In this document: positions 33,847 through 46,607 of the stretch, piece after piece
How the letters are laid out: each line of letters opens with the position of its first letter
Numbering within the stretch: position 1 is the stretch's first letter
DNA from: Ecdyonurus torrentis
Taxonomy: Eukaryota > Arthropoda > Insecta > Ephemeroptera > Heptageniidae
Length of the DNA stretch: 64,000 bases
NCBI GenBank assembly: GCA_949318235.1
Contig: OX439134.1
Coordinates: 18,225,060-18,289,059, forward strand
Reading direction: 5' to 3'
The notes under the pieces: model-generated
The model's input: the letters and a program-made list of their open reading frames with translations, nothing else
What the model was told of the DNA's origin: nothing
Database searches by the model: none
Translations under genes and position numbers: made by a program

Positions 33847-34425
33847 GTAACATTCAAGTTATTGTAGAGTGCACACTGAACTAACGGTGTACGTGGCAAA
33901 AGCTTTGAGTCTTCCTAAGTTGGGCCGGATCGGTTCAAAAATTACATTGCAAGCAATGCTTTTTTATTTATTTATTTACTTTTTAGAATGTGTAGCCCTA
34001 AATTGCCAACTATAGCTAATCTGCCCTTTCCTAAGTTCTTAAACTATTATTAAAATGTATTTTTAAATTTCTCCCTTCTAAAAGTGCAAAAAAATTAAAT
34101 AAAACGTTTGAAATCACGTTAAAGTAAAAAAACGCAACTGGAATTATGAAGCTGTGAAGTTATGAACGAGTCAGAGGAACGAAATGAAAAAAAATATGCA
34201 AAGTTGGCTTTAAATACGGGGTTAGGTTACATCAAAACTGCTGGGTACTCATTGCTGAATTTTTTACCTAAACCATGGATTATCAATTAATGGCATTTTA
34301 AATTATGAAAATATCTTAAAAATATTTGTTTTTTCTTTCATTAATAATCATTCTTTTGTAGTTTTTCCAATTGTATATAAAAAGCAAATTAAACGTTTTT
34401 AATTGATTTTTTTCAAATGTTTCAG
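33847..34425 (+). other. Last intron
   Basis: 579 bp, AT-rich, ending in TTTTTTTCAAATGTTTCAG. Nothing else recognised. Confidence 0.75.
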
Positions 34426-34497
34426 AGTCCACTACCAACTTCTCCTCCCCCAGGAATGCAACAGAACCCCCTGTCCCCCACTGCTGCAAGAAGTTAA
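34426..34497 (+). CDS. tau: Tau-family protein: C-terminal tail exon
   Basis: Enters in phase 0 after a good pyrimidine-rich acceptor and reads SPLPTSPPPGMQQNPLSPTA then ARS and TAA (34495-34497). Three S/T-P sites (S-P, TSP, LSP) continue the proline-directed phosphorylation pattern seen before the repeats. The preceding G/C-rich exon and the phase match make this the most likely normal end of the protein. It is short, 23 codons, and could be replaced by the read-through ends described for the 18596, 19517, 23165 and 33655 exons. Confidence 0.85.
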   Translation, partial: SPLPTSPPPGMQQNPLSPTAARS

Positions 34498-35600
34498 ATC
34501 ATCAACCCCTACCCCACCCCAAATTAAATCACTATAACCCCCCTTTGTATAGCATTTTTTTGTATATCAAGTCATACGTAAAAAAACGTCCCAATTTTTT
34601 CTTTAAACCCCCAAAAAATTATAATTTTATTTTGATTAATTTTAAAACTATGGGGTATATGCAATGTATAATTTTAACCCATTTAATTGTTAATATTAAC
34701 CCAATGTGTAATTTATGTAATTTTTATTATCGATAAAAAAATGTATCTTATTTTTTCATTTAAATATTGTGTAGGAATAAATAATATGATTTTTTTTCCT
34801 AGTGAAATTAACAAAATTATTTATTCCTTTTTATTATTAATATTATAATTTTTGTGCTAATAATTTTTATGGTAAGCATTTTTGTTATATTTTGTCAATA
34901 GTTATAGATACAGTAACTTAAAAAAACTATCAAAAAAATTAATTAATAAATAAATGTGAATGCTTTGTCTGTTTGGGGTTGAACGTGTTTATATTTTAGA
35001 AAATTCGAGTTAAAAAGCAAATTTGAATATTTTAAAACAAGAATAAGGTCCTAGCATTACGAAATACAAGCTTAAAATGAAATTTGCCAATATGAATTTA
35101 ATCATTAAAATGGTCCATAATATTTTTTCAGTGTCTTCTCGTAAAATTTAATAATCAGCATTTTTTCCCCTTCTTCCCCCCCCCCCTTTATTGATACGTG
35201 TCAATTTTAAATTTCATGCTAGGACTTAATTGAATTAATTTGTAAACTTAACTAAAAATATTGTGGGAATAAATATTGCAGCTTTTTATCTCAAATTTTT
35301 TCTTACTTTATGCTATAGGTTCTTACATGCATTGAGAAAAAAAATAAGCATAAGAAATCAATATATTGATAATAAATCATATATTGTAACAAAAAAAAAA
35401 ATACAAATAACTTCAAAGTATTTATGCTACTGTATTCACCTATACTGCATAATTTTTAGAGTTTAGAATAACATTTGGTATAAAATTTAAATAAATAGTG
35501 AAAGAATGAAAAAATTGTGTATGTAAAAAAATATAAATGTATGAAATGCAGAAAGTTAAAAAATAAAGAATCAATTAATTAATTCCTTATTTTTCAAACT
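34498..35600 (+). other. Probable 3' untranslated region of the tau-family gene
   Basis: Follows the terminal stop with C-rich sequence (CAACCCCTACCCCACCCC), then AT-rich DNA with several AATAAA words (34776-34781, then near 34945, 35266 and 35558). Which is used cannot be told. A C tract lies at 35168-35187. Confidence 0.45.
34776..34781 (+). terminator. First AATAAA after the main stop
   Basis: About 280 nt after the stop codon. The first polyadenylation-signal match on the sense strand; chance matches are frequent here. Confidence 0.35.
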
Positions 35601-35900
35601 ATCTGTATAATCAAAATATTTAATACACTTTGCAAAAATTTCCTACTGTTTAGCAATAATTAGTTCCAGCTTTTTTAAATACCCCCCATATACATAAATA
35701 TAAAAAATATAAATATTAAAACAAAATAAAATTTTGGCATGCATTTTTATTTCATTTTTATGCACATTTATCGCAATGGTGCTTATTTGCAATTTTAGTA
35801 CAAATAAATTTGCAAAATCAATCACTTTATAATAGTATATAATTATTTGCCAATACACTACTTTCGTAATTCTAATTTTCATTGTTGCAAATTTGTAACG

Positions 35901-36016
35901 TTAAAGGTCTATTTAAAACGACGCGTAAATTTACATAACTGAGACGATACAACGTTCAATATTATTTGAATTCTTACGTGAATGTAAATCTAAGCGTCAC
36001 TACGAACAGGCCTTAA
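35901..36016. mobile_element. Miniature TTAA-flanked TIR element
   Basis: 116 bp. TTAA at 35901-35904 and 36013-36016. AGGTCTATTTAAAACGACGC and GTAAATTTACA on the left mirror TGTAAATCTAAGCGTCACTA and CGAACAGGCC on the right. Confidence 0.65.
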
Positions 36017-37191
36017 CGATTTTTTCATTAGAAAAGTAGTTTCAACAATGAAAAAAAAAAATAATAAAAATGAAAGTTGTCCAAAATTATTTAAAACATC
36101 TAAATTATACATTTAAAAAAACAGCATATTATTTATATAGTGCGTAAAAATCACCTGATGGAAAAAGAAGCTTATAAAAAGAATTTACTTTCAGATTTGG
36201 TTTTGATAAAAATGAAAATAAATTTGAGCAGACAAGAAAAATGAGTAATTTTTTGCCTTATAATTAATTATGGGAGGCGGCTTTGTATGTATATATAATT
36301 AATATCAATATTGTCTCATGTATGAGAGTTAAATAATTAAGTAAGAAAAATATGATAATATGTCTAATATTCAAAAAAATGAATGTAAAAACAGAAAATA
36401 TGGGAGACTTATTATGCAGTAATGTATAAGGAAATGTTACAAAAAAAAAAAGACCAATTAATAAAAATATATTATATCTCTAAAACTATTGGAGTTTAAA
36501 TTTTTATTGGAAATGTTGTAGCTAACATAATAATGACAAGATTGACAAGTTTTCCTAAATACTTTCATTTCATTACGATTTTTTTAGTCCTTATACAAGA
36601 AAAGAAGGAATAACGTATAAGGTATAGGTTATGATGCTTTTACGCTTTATAGTTTTTTTTTTTTTTTTTTTTTTTTTGCTCTAGACAAAAAATGCTTTTC
36701 ATCAAACACAAGTTTCTAAAAAAGTGCTTGCTTGAAACTACAGCGCACGTATTTTTATTTGTCACTCTGGGAAACCTATAATTGTCCTTGCAGTCTAGAT
36801 CATGCACTTGTCATGCAGGTATAAGTACATTTTTCAAGTGCATTTCCAGTGCATGACTCGAAAAAACATTGCACTTTACAAAAGCTCTTGATCCATACAC
36901 AAATATACACACGATTATATATATATATATTTTAAGCATTTGAAAACTTGCACTACATTTGCAATGTTATACCTATGAGAGAATTAGGCACTAAATTTAA
37001 ATGATTAAAATATATTTATCACAATCATGTGTTTGTACACATGACAAGTACAGTACTTGACTGGGAGTGGCTTAAAAACATGGCTAAATTAAGAAAATAT
37101 ACTGTGCATGTTTTGTACACTCTTGTCATAAAAAAAATTACTCTAATTGACTTAGAGTAAAGGCAAAGAATATAATTTTCTGTGACAGACT
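36017..37191. other. AT-rich flank, nothing coding
   Basis: Poly-T at about 36653-36677. A short segment at 36800-36880 has repeated GTGCAT/ATGCAC words (CAAGTGCATTTCCAGTGCAT). No gene supported. Confidence 0.45.
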
Positions 37192-37780
37192 CTCACTCAT
37201 AAAAAGGGTGCATTACTTCAGTTACGAATCCTAACTTATTTGAGATAAACACTTTTGAGTTATAAAGCAGCTAAAATAATGTATTTTAGAAAACTGTTAA
37301 CAATAGCTATTTTAACTTAGCTTAAAATAACTTAAAATAGCTTTTATTATTAAATTGCTAAAATGCATTATTTTAGCTGCTTAAAGAGCCCCTGGCCTCA
37401 AAAACAAATTTCCTCTCAATGATAAATCATGAGGAGAGAAGACTATTATAAATACACATATTTCAAGCCTTAGCCTTTCAGTTCTCTTACAAACTAGGGA
37501 GAAACTTGTAAATAGGCAACCTGCGCTACAATTTCTATTGTAGACCCGGAATTGTTGACGTCATGAATTCCTAAAATTGCCTACTTTACAGTTTTTCAAC
37601 CCCAGTTTGTGAGGCTACAGAAGGGTTGAAGGATATAATGTATAAATAATGGTCCCATCTCGTGATTTTTACGTTTTTAAGTTAATTCTTTGACGCCAGG
37701 AGCCCTTTTAAACTCAAAAGTGTTTATCTCAAATACGTTAGAATTCGTAACTTAAGTAATGCACCCTTTTTTTGAGTGTG
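37192..37780. mobile_element. Hairpin element M, copy 2, interrupted
   Basis: Left arm AAAGGGTGCATTACTTCAGT, GAGATAAACACTTTTGAGTT. Right arm CTCAAAAGTGTTTATCTCAA to TAATGCACCCTTTTTTTGAG. The right arm is separated by the TTAA-flanked element N at 37381-37711. Confidence 0.8.
37381..37711. mobile_element. TTAA-flanked element N, nested inside M
   Basis: TTAA at 37381-37384 and 37708-37711. AGAGCCCCTGGCCTCAAA on the left against the complement of TTGACGCCAGGAGCCCTT on the right. Interior AACTAGGGAGAAACTTGTAA and TGTTGACGTCATGAATTCC. A decayed relative is at about 25245-25450. Confidence 0.75.
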
Positions 37781-38380
37781 TATTTAACAAGTTAATAAGA
37801 CGTGTTTGCTGGGTTGTGAAAGGTCCGGATTATTATTTGAGTATATGAAAATATATAAAGAAATGAGGTCTCTTATATTTTCTATCTAAATAAATATTAT
37901 AATGTATATGTCAGCTTTTATATGTTAAAAAAAAACATCCCTTAAAACTGCTGTGCTCTTATTATATATGTGAACTCATTGTTGTTTTGTTTAGATGTTT
38001 ATATTGTACGAGTTTTATAATTTTTTTGTTGTCTGTGTGAATACACCATAGGGAGATAATTTTTTTATTACTTTAAATGTGAAAGGAAAAAAAATCAATT
38101 GATTGGGAATTGAATCGAGATATAATGATGAGATTGTCAGACTGTATATAGCGTTGTTGGAGAAAAATATAGAAAGAAAAAAGAAAGAAATATAAAATAA
38201 ATTGGTTTAATATAATATAATATAAAAATTGAAATTACATTTGATAAGAAAAAACATTTTATTATATCATGCTTTAATTATCGTAGTTGGTGAACGGTGA
38301 TCGACTTGGTGCAAATGAGAGGAACTTTATTTTCACAAATAATTTTGTTTATATATTGTATATATACATATATATATATA
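37781..38380. other. AT-rich flank
   Basis: No gene or family assignment. (TA) runs lead up to the start of the inverted repeat at 38381. Confidence 0.45.
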
Positions 38381-39183
38381 TGGCCTGCATTTTTTCAAAA
38401 CGCACAAAATAACACCCCCCTATGGAATTTCATGAAATTAATATATTTTGTAGGGGGGCCCCTAAATATGATAAATTTCGAGTTTTAGGTCGATCCAATC
38501 AAAACTCTAATTTTAGGGCGCGAAATTCAAAATAGAAAAGCTTCATAGGACTAATTTAATAAAAAATAAATATTAGAATTTAAAAAATCAGTTTATATTT
38601 TTTTCATATACTACAATTTCCAATGTATCCACTGGCATCAAAAATATCGATTATACTGTAATCGATTGTACAGGAAAAATCGATTAATATGGCCCAAAAT
38701 CGCAACTTTTGGCTATAGAAATATAGCTTTTTCTCCTGAACCACTGCAAATTTTGAAATGAAACAAATTTCAGAAATACATGACAATATACCTATCTCAA
38801 AAAAATTAACAAACATTTTTTGTCTGCGTTAACAGAATTACGCGGGAGCTTCAAAATAAGCCATTTTTGAAAAATGTTTGAATTTTGCGATTTTCAAATG
38901 CGATTTTTTCAAAAAGTGGTATTTTAATTTTTCTTATTTTTTGATATATATTACTCCAAACTTTGTTCTTTACATTGATATAGGTTTCAGCTTGCAAGAT
39001 ATAAAAATAATTTTTTTACGATTTTTTAAAAAAATCATTTTTTTCAAAGAGGGATTTTGTGTATATTTCAGTTATATGATTTTTTTAGTGCAAGAAATTA
39101 TGTTTTTATGTTTACTGAATATTATAAAATATAAAACGGTTCATCCTAGTCACCACCCACCCACCCACCCACTGACCACGCCT

Positions 39184-39224
<41 letters not shown>

Positions 39225-40401
39225 AAGTATGTGAAAATGTAACATACAAATTAAATTTTAGTGATTTGTGTGAAATTGAGAACCAATGATAAATATACTA
39301 ACAGCATTATTATATGTAAACAATATTATAATTTAAGTATTTGAGTATGAAAGGTAATTCCTATATTTACATAAACTTTATACATTTTATTTTGTATAAT
39401 AATTATATACAAATTACAAATTTCTGTCTCCGACCATTACCTTATTTTCCTTTTAACCTATTCCTACCTGACGGGATTTAGCTTGAAATCTCCCCGTGGT
39501 TTTTGTTGGACAAGGATTATTTAAAATATTTCAAATAATAAAAAAATAAAAAAAATTGTGTCGTTCACTAACAAAAAAAAATATTTAAAAAAAAAAAAGG
39601 AGGCGTGGTCAGTGGGTGGGTGGGTGGTGACTAGGATGAACCCTTTTATATTTTATAATATTCATCAGTAAACATAAAAACATAATTTCTTGCACTAAAA
39701 AATCATATAACTGAAATATACACAAAACCCCTCTTTGAAAAAAATGATTTTTTTAAAAAATCGTAAAAAAATTATTTTTATATCTTGCAAGCTGAAACCT
39801 ATATCAATGTAAAGAACAAAGTTTGGAGTAATATATATCAAAAAATAAGAAAAATTAAAATACCACTTTTTGAAAAAATCGCATTTGAAAATCGCAAAAT
39901 TCAAACATTTTTCAAAAATGGCTAATTTTGAAGCTCCCGCGTAATTCTGTTAACGCAGACAAAAAATGTTTGTTAATTTTTTTGAGATAGGTATATTGTC
40001 ATGTATTTCTGAAATTTGTTTCATTTCAAAATTTGCAGTGGTTCAGGAGAAAAAGCTATATTTCTATAGCCAAAAGTTGCGATTTTGGGCCATATTAATC
40101 GATTTTTCCTGTACAATCGATTACAGTATAATCGATATTTTTGATGCCAGTGGATACATTGGAAATTGTAGTATATGAAAAAAATATAAACTGATTTTTT
40201 AAATTCTAATATTTATTTTTTATTAAATTAGTCCTATGAAGCTTTTCTATTTTGAATTTCGCGCCCTAAAATTAGAGTTTTGATTGGATCGACCTAAAAC
40301 TCGAAATTTATCATATTTAGGGGCCCCCCTACAAAATATATTAATTTCATGAAATTCCATAGGGGGATGTTATTTTGTGCGTTTTGAAAAAATGCAAGCC
40401 A
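38381..40401. mobile_element. Giant foldback element, arms of about 805 bp
   Basis: Left arm 38381-39185 begins TGGCCTGCATTTTTTCAAAA. Right arm 39597-40401 ends with the near-exact complement (TTTTGAAAAAATGCAAGCCA). Arm lengths agree to within a few bases, and the translated frames of 115/69 and 70/70 codons appear identically on opposite strands, so arm identity is very high. The centre, about 410 bp, has a poly-T run (39186-39223) and unrelated AT-rich DNA. Both ends abut TA runs, suggesting TA-rich target DNA. The shared open frames have no recognisable domain and look like low-complexity readings of T/A-rich sequence, so I do not call them genes. Confidence 0.9.
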
Positions 40402-41128
40402 TATATATATTATACACAACAAATAATATAATCTTCAAATAGTATTTCTTGAAAATCACGTTTTTTATTATTATTATTATTATTTTTTTAAATCCATATT
40501 AAAAAAGTTTTTGATTTTAATTTAAAGTTATTTCTTAAATTTAATACTTTCACATTTACATGTTATCTTCAAAGTGGAATAACTTAATTATTTTCTCACG
40601 TACTAATCTTTTAAGTTACATTTCATCTTTACTTTCATATATTATATTTTATATTTCGATACCGTTCAGTATATATATAAGACATCAACTGGTCACCTAC
40701 TACCTTAAACAAGTTTTTTTCTTCCTTATAACTTATTTTAAAACAAATGTGTATATATGTACCAGATACTGTTATATAAAATTTTACTCTAATGCCTTAG
40801 GGGAATGTCATGAAGCATTCAGTTAATTAAAGCTTTAATTTGAATGCATTGCAAAGCCATGAGGCAAAAGAGCAAAATTTTATATCAAAGTTGCTGTACT
40901 TTTGGGACTTCTAATCTAATTTTAAAATGTAATTTCAAAAAATATTGTAAAATAAAAATGTATTACAACCGTTATTATTGTTACAAAAATGATATGAATG
41001 AAATTTTCGCTAAAGTGAATGAAAATTTTGTTTCAGAGATATTTTACAGTCGTTTTATAATTAATTCTTATTTCAGACTTTTTTTTTTGTTATAATACTA
41101 GATATTATGTTATTTTTAAAAACCAATA
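40402..41128. other. AT-rich flank
   Basis: Open frames at 40560-40826 and 40844-41095 have AT-driven composition (Ile, Tyr, Phe, Lys, Asn) and no domain. No gene supported. Confidence 0.45.
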
Positions 41129-41438
41129 TTAAAGACTTAGAACACCTTGAACAAAAAAAAGTTGCGTAATATCCTAATAAACCTGAAAATCAACGTTCAT
41201 TTGGCCGGAGTCATTGATTTCTAATTTATTTTCCATTCACCAAATGCCGCTGCCGGTCACTGACGTCACAGCTCGCCTGGTCCACATGCAAGTAAACCGG
41301 ACGAGCTGTGAAGTCAGTCATAGGCAGCGGCATTTGGTGAATGAAAAATAAATTAGAAATCAATGACTCCGGCCAAATCAACGTTGATTTTCAGGTTTGT
41401 TACGCAACTTTTTTGTTCAAGTTGTTCTACGTCTTTAA
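41129..41438. mobile_element. TTAA-flanked hairpin element Q
   Basis: TTAA at 41129-41132 and 41435-41438. Arms of about 140 bp: AGTTGCGTAA, CCTGAAAATCAACGTTCATT, GCCGGAGTCATTGATTTCTA and CATTCACCAAATGCCGCTGC on the left return inverted on the right. The left arm has a small extra segment. Confidence 0.88.
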
Positions 41439-41948
41439 GAATAACTTAAGTTTTGTAAGTAATTTAAAAATATCTCGAAACAAAATTAAAAAAAAAAAAA
41501 GATTGCAAAAGAAATATAGGTATTCCATGCTTGATAAAATTCTAATTAATATTTAAAAATTACAAGCTACGAATATAATATAAAAGAAATTATAATATAT
41601 ATAAAAAAATAATAAAAATGAATATTATAAAAATTTTAGGTACGAAGTTTTCCACTTGTCATTCAAACATCAATTTCAGCACTAAACAAAATATTACGAT
41701 GAAAAAAAAAAAGAAGAAAGAAAAAAATCTCCTAATTTTTCTCTATATTAATTATATAAGAGAAATAAAAATATATCTATTATTCTCTTTTTTCTCTGTT
41801 TAGAAATAGTATTGACAAAATGTACTGATTTATAAAAAATAAAATATAAATTAAAAATAATGTTATTAGTTTTATTTCTTTATAATTTCGTTTACCCTGC
41901 AATATGTAATGACCAAATTTGAATTATAATGAGAAAATTAATGATGAC
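41439..41948. other. AT-rich flank
   Basis: Lysine/asparagine-rich small frames only. Nothing recognised. Confidence 0.45.
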
Positions 41949-42259
41949 TTAAAGAGGACTTCAAGCATTCAAAACACTTGATGGGACTTACATAAATAAC
42001 ATTAATTTGTCTCACGCCGTAGTAGTGATCAGAAAATTTCGGTTTATGCAACCCGCACAACATTTTTATACTAATTTTTACCTGTTTCTGACATCAGAAA
42101 CCGGAATAGTTACGCAAATAGCATACTTCACTAACGCTCTCTTGTGGGGCTATATTTTATACATTCCGGTAAAAATAATTGTCATCAGTTTTATAGATCC
42201 CATTTTTGGGTCAAATCATTAAAAAAACGTATGATGTTTCATGTTGTCTATGGCTTTAA
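41949..42259 (+). mobile_element. MITE family A, copy 6, left end decayed
   Basis: TTAA at 41949-41952 and 42256-42259. The left 30 bp are shortened and altered (AGAGGACTTCAAGCATT). The rest follows the family, with CTGACATCAGAAAC in place of the usual GACGTC. Confidence 0.75.
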
Positions 42260-42545
42260 TAGGGTCTATGCGTATTCATGTTAAAGTCGACGTCATGTTG
42301 GATAACTCAATAACATGGGCAGCATAGGAAAATAACTCATTTTGCCAGTTTAAAAACACTATATTTTTGAGAGCATTGACGTTATTAAATGAGTAACTCA
42401 AGTATGTGAGAAAAATAATAATAATAATAAGATTAACCAATTTTTCTATAAGAAAATAGCCAAAAACTAAGTTTGTCCTATATTGAGCCATACTCCAGTA
42501 TGGCCTCCAAGCGCATTAAATATGACGTCATGCGCATCCTAAAGT
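42260..42545 (-). mobile_element. MITE family I, copy 2
   Basis: Begins ATAGGGTCTATGCG directly after family A copy 6. Contains GTTAAAGTCGACGTCATGTT and ATACTCCAGTATGGCCTCCA, ending near AAATATGACGTCATGCGCAT. Confidence 0.78.
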
Positions 42546-42638
42546 AAAAATAAAATAAAATTGCGATAAATAACGATGAAAAATAGTTCTTGAAAAATTG
42601 CATGAAAATAACGATTGGTTCTAGATTATATAAAAGCA

Positions 42639-42806
42639 TATCGTCGCAAGTCCACTATATTATCCGATGTCCATTTGACCTTGAAAAATATTTTTTGCTG
42701 CAAATGGCCTGAAATGGAAAAATTTAAAATTTGGGGTCGATCCGATGAAATATATTTTTTCAAGGTCAATTAAACATCGGACATTATAGCGGACCAACGA
42801 CGATAT
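42639..42806. mobile_element. Hairpin element X
   Basis: TATCGTCGCAAGTCCACTAT and TATCCGATGTCCATTTGACC on the left, inverted on the right as GGTCAATTAAACATCGGACA and ATAGCGGACCAACGACGATA. The centre is a separate T/A-rich segment. Confidence 0.8.
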
Positions 42807-43215
42807 ATTTATCATTTTCTAAAGAACCGGAAATAAGAGTACATATAATATGAAAAGTAAATGATAAATGTTTGTATTCAAGCTCGGGAGGGTTAAAGAA
42901 AACTATTTATAGATTTTGATTAAGGTCAGAGTGACTTTTTGCTATAGGGGGTATATAAAAGTAAAAGCCATAGTATTGAATAAAGGGTGGAGCTTTTATT
43001 ATAAAAGTAACCTTTTAGCTTTCATAATATAACAAAAAGTATTTTTATTTTAAATTGTCATTATGATAAAGGAATAATAAATGTTTTGACAACTTGCTAT
43101 AATAATAGATTATTATATAATGTAAATACTCTTGAAATAAATATTGATTTATGTACGTTCTTATTGATTTTCAATTATATTAATTTTTACTGTTATTTAA
43201 AATCCCATTCTCTAA

Positions 43216-43500
43216 TAGGGTATATGCGCATATTATACTCAATGCGTTTCGACGCCATGCTGGATGAATAACATTGCTCAGCATATTGGGCAAACATGGT
43301 TTTATTTGGTTTTTATCTATTTTGGGGGGGGGGGGGGGGGGGAGAATTATAGTAAATATTTAATTATTTTTATTTTTCTCGCATACTTGAAAACTTATAG
43401 AAATCAACCTGTTAACAGCATCAATGCTCTCACAAATATTGTAAGGTATTTTTAAATTATTAAAATAATATGTCATTATCCCATACCAGCCAAATTTAGT
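43216..43500 (+). mobile_element. MITE family I, copy 3, with G tract
   Basis: Starts TAATAGGGTATATGCGCATA and holds GACGCCATGCTGGATGAATA and CATCAATGCTCTCACAAATA. An 18-nt poly-G run at about 43325-43342 sits inside. Confidence 0.7.
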
Positions 43501-43736
43501 TAGTGCTCACATGTGACTTTTAATAATAATAAATATGGATTTTTATTTAGAGGCCAAAAAAGGATACCACTTATGGTTTTCTGACTTTTTGTTCCTTCTT
43601 TTTTGTTTTTTTTTTGTAAAAATAATCCCTTGACAGCGAATATTTCATTATTTTTAGTTTTATACAGTACACAAGTCTTCATCAAAATATTATACAAGAA
43701 TATCAATTTACTGACATATTATAACTGAATGGAGAG

Positions 43737-44086
43737 TTAAAGGCATAGAAAACATGAAACAACATGTTCTTTAACACAAGATGGGATCTATAAAACGGAT
43801 AAAACCGATGATAATTTTTATCAGAATGTAAATGTGGCCCCACAAGAAAGCGTAAAAAAATTGTGAAGTATGCAATTTGCCTGTCTATTCATGTTTATGA
43901 CGTCAGAAACAGGCAAAAATCAGTATAAAAATGTTGTGCGGGTTGCATAAATCAAACATTTCTGATCACTGCTACGGTGCTACAATTGGGTTTTGAGTTT
44001 TGAGACCAATTAGTGTTATTTATGTAAGTCCCATCAAGTGTTTTGTGATATAAATGCTAATTTTTTCTTGTTGATTATGCCTTTAA
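43737..44086 (-). mobile_element. MITE family A, copy 7, complete, TTAA-flanked
   Basis: TTAA at 43737-43740 and 44083-44086. Landmarks ATGACGTCAGAAAC, TGTGCGGGTTGCATAAATC and CCATCAAGTGTTTTGTGATA. Confidence 0.86.
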
Positions 44087-44447
44087 GACATTCATAACAA
44101 TTACTTTATCTTATTTAGATATTAATGAAATACTATACAGCGTAACGTAAATAATATAGTTTAAATTATTTCATTACAAATTTATACATATTATTTATAT
44201 AAAAAATGACAATTTTTCTATAGCGAAAAATAGCTATAACTCAGTCATTTACAGTATATCATTTAATTTTTTTTTCTTCAAGAAATATATAACAAAATAA
44301 AATATAAGTATTGTTATTTATTATAATTTATATGAATGCAACCTATCTATGACTATGTCATCGTTTCTGAATGATCAATTTAGGAAGGAATTAAAATATT
44401 ATTATTATTATTATCATCGTGTACTATTTATACAGATCATAATTCAA

Positions 44448-44757
44448 TTAAAGGCATAGATAACATAAAAACACTATCATTTACATCACAAAACACTTGA
44501 TGGGACTTACATACATAACATTAATTGATCTCAAAACCCAATTGTGCAGCCCCGTAGCAGTGATCAGAAAATTTCGATTTATGCAACCCGCACATTATTT
44601 TCATACTAATTTTTGACTGTTTCTGACGTCATAAACAGAAATATTCACGCAAATTACATACTTTACAGTATTTTCACGCTCTCTCGTGGGGCTACATTAA
44701 CATTCTGGTAAAAATAATCATCAGTTTTGAAGATCCCATTTCGTGTTTATTCATTAA
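44448..44757 (+). mobile_element. MITE family A, copy 8, right end missing
   Basis: TTAA at 44448-44451, then AGGCATAGATAACATAAAAA. The family can be followed to TTCGTGTTTATTCATTAA (TTAA at 44754-44757), after which the last ~35 bp of the family are absent. Confidence 0.82.
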
Positions 44758-46180
44758 GTATAGTTGTTATTGTATGTTTTAAATGAAATGAAAAAGTAAG
44801 TGATCATTAAATTGAGACATAAGATACTTCGCTTCTCAAACTACAACTTTTAATGCTTCGTAATCAGAAGCGAAGAATTCGAGATCAAATAATACGGGCA
44901 GTTTTATTATTATTTATTATAATTATTAGATTTTAGAAGTGTTTATAGTAATAGTGAAAGAAAATGTGTTATTCTATATTTGCAACGAAATTTTATAAAT
45001 GAAACTTTAGAACACAAAATATACAGAAATCAATTAATGTGAATTGATATTAACATCGTTATATAGTGATTTCTTGTAACTCAAGAACAGAAGTATTTAA
45101 AAATTATGTGAATTATATTTTCTTTATAAGTCCCTTTATATATATTCTCTTTCATGATAGTACATTATGCATAATTTCATATTTATAATGTAATGAACTT
45201 AAGTAAAATCTCTGTACAGTGTGTATGTGGTATAGTATTGCATTATATTAAAATAAAATCAATATAGTTATTATTTAAAAATTATATTTAAATAAGAGAT
45301 TTAAGTATTAATAAAATGATTTTTTGTTTGTATGAATTTAACATTGTGACTGACTATTGTGAAACAGTTGGGTTAAATTGAAAGGTTTGTAACCTGATTT
45401 AGCCCAACATAAAAACTGTTAATTATTATTAATGTGTACCATACCACAAAAATGAATTGGGTGCAAACCTGTTTTTGGTTAACCATAAATAAATGATGCA
45501 GCATTCATCAAGCAGAAATGTTGCTGTTTTAAAATTTTATTTTTTTTATTTTATTATTTTTATCAGTGTTGCTTTTTTTATACATCCTATTTATTTTGCT
45601 GTGTATATAGCATAATTATTATTCTTTCTTATTTCTTCTTTTTTTATTATTATTATTTTTTAATTTGTTATAGATAAATGGTGCTTATATATAAAATTTA
45701 ATTATTATTCATAATACAATTTCTATTTTTGTCCGTAACAGTTTTTTATTGGACATTTTTCAATTTCCATTGAGTGATATCAGTTTTCGTTTTCTCTCTC
45801 TCTCTCTCTCTCTCTCTCGCTCTCTCCCAGACTCAATTCAATTACTCTCACCATTCTTGTAAGTTTTATCTGTTTTCTCCACAACAAAAGACACCCCCTT
45901 CCCCTACCTTCCATCAATCTGATTTCTTAATACTTTTTTTTCCCTCCCTATCTTCTCTCATCCTATATCCTATAATGTCTTCAAAATTCTTTCATCGTGG
46001 TTTTATTTACTATGTACAAAAAAACTAGCAAACAGTCAAATAATGAGGCTTTCGCGTAAGTCCGCAAACAGTATAATCTACTTTCATTGTAAATAATAAT
46101 TAAATTGTTTTGTAATTGTCTATTCAATTGCAAAATAAATGTATAAATAGAACACTCGATAAATATTTATAAAAAATTGA
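44758..46180. other. AT-rich flank with (CT)n
   Basis: CT array at 45795-45830. The C/T-rich stretch to about 45975 gives a frame that is not supported as coding. A partly self-complementary segment lies at about 44828-44890 (TTCGCTTCTCAA and CAGAAGCGAAGAA). Confidence 0.45.
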
Positions 46181-46268
46181 TGAATGAATGAATGAATGAA
46201 TGAATGAATGAATGAATGAATGAATGAATGAATGAATGAATGAATGAATGAATGAATGAATGAATGAA
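46181..46268. repeat. (TGAA)n tetranucleotide microsatellite, about 22 copies
   Basis: Pure TGAA run. The Phe-Ile-His-Ser repeat frame on the minus strand is its translation. Confidence 0.95.
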
Positions 46269-46339
46269 AATAAACAAATAGTAAATTAATAATACGTATC
46301 ATTAATTATGAAATTTAGTCATCACCGATGTCAAACAAA

Positions 46340-46342
<3 letters not shown>

Positions 46343-46398
<56 letters not shown>

Positions 46399-46410
46399 TC
46401 TCCCTCTCTC
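46343..46410. repeat. (CT)n microsatellite with C-interrupted tail
   Basis: About 25 pure CT units, then CCCTCTCTCC blocks. A second short CT patch is at about 46515-46545. Confidence 0.93.
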
Positions 46411-46607
46411 CCTCCACTACTCTGACAGTGCAGGGTGTGGCTGTCTTACACATTATTACATATTCTTGGACTTCTTTAATGTGACCTTTCATTCCTTTCA
46501 ATTTCCACCAAACCTCTCTCTCTCTCTCCCTCCCTCTCTCCTCCACTCTCAACTTACACTAGTTCAAATGGCAACACTAACAGACACAACCTACACAAAA
46601 TGCTTAT

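Noticed and set aside
38878..39225. 115-codon frame, repeated on the other strand at 39695-39904; 70-codon frame at 38604-38816 and 39966-40178
   Set aside because: They are the same sequence in the two arms of the foldback. Composition is AT-driven with no domain, so I treat them as chance frames, not transposase pieces.
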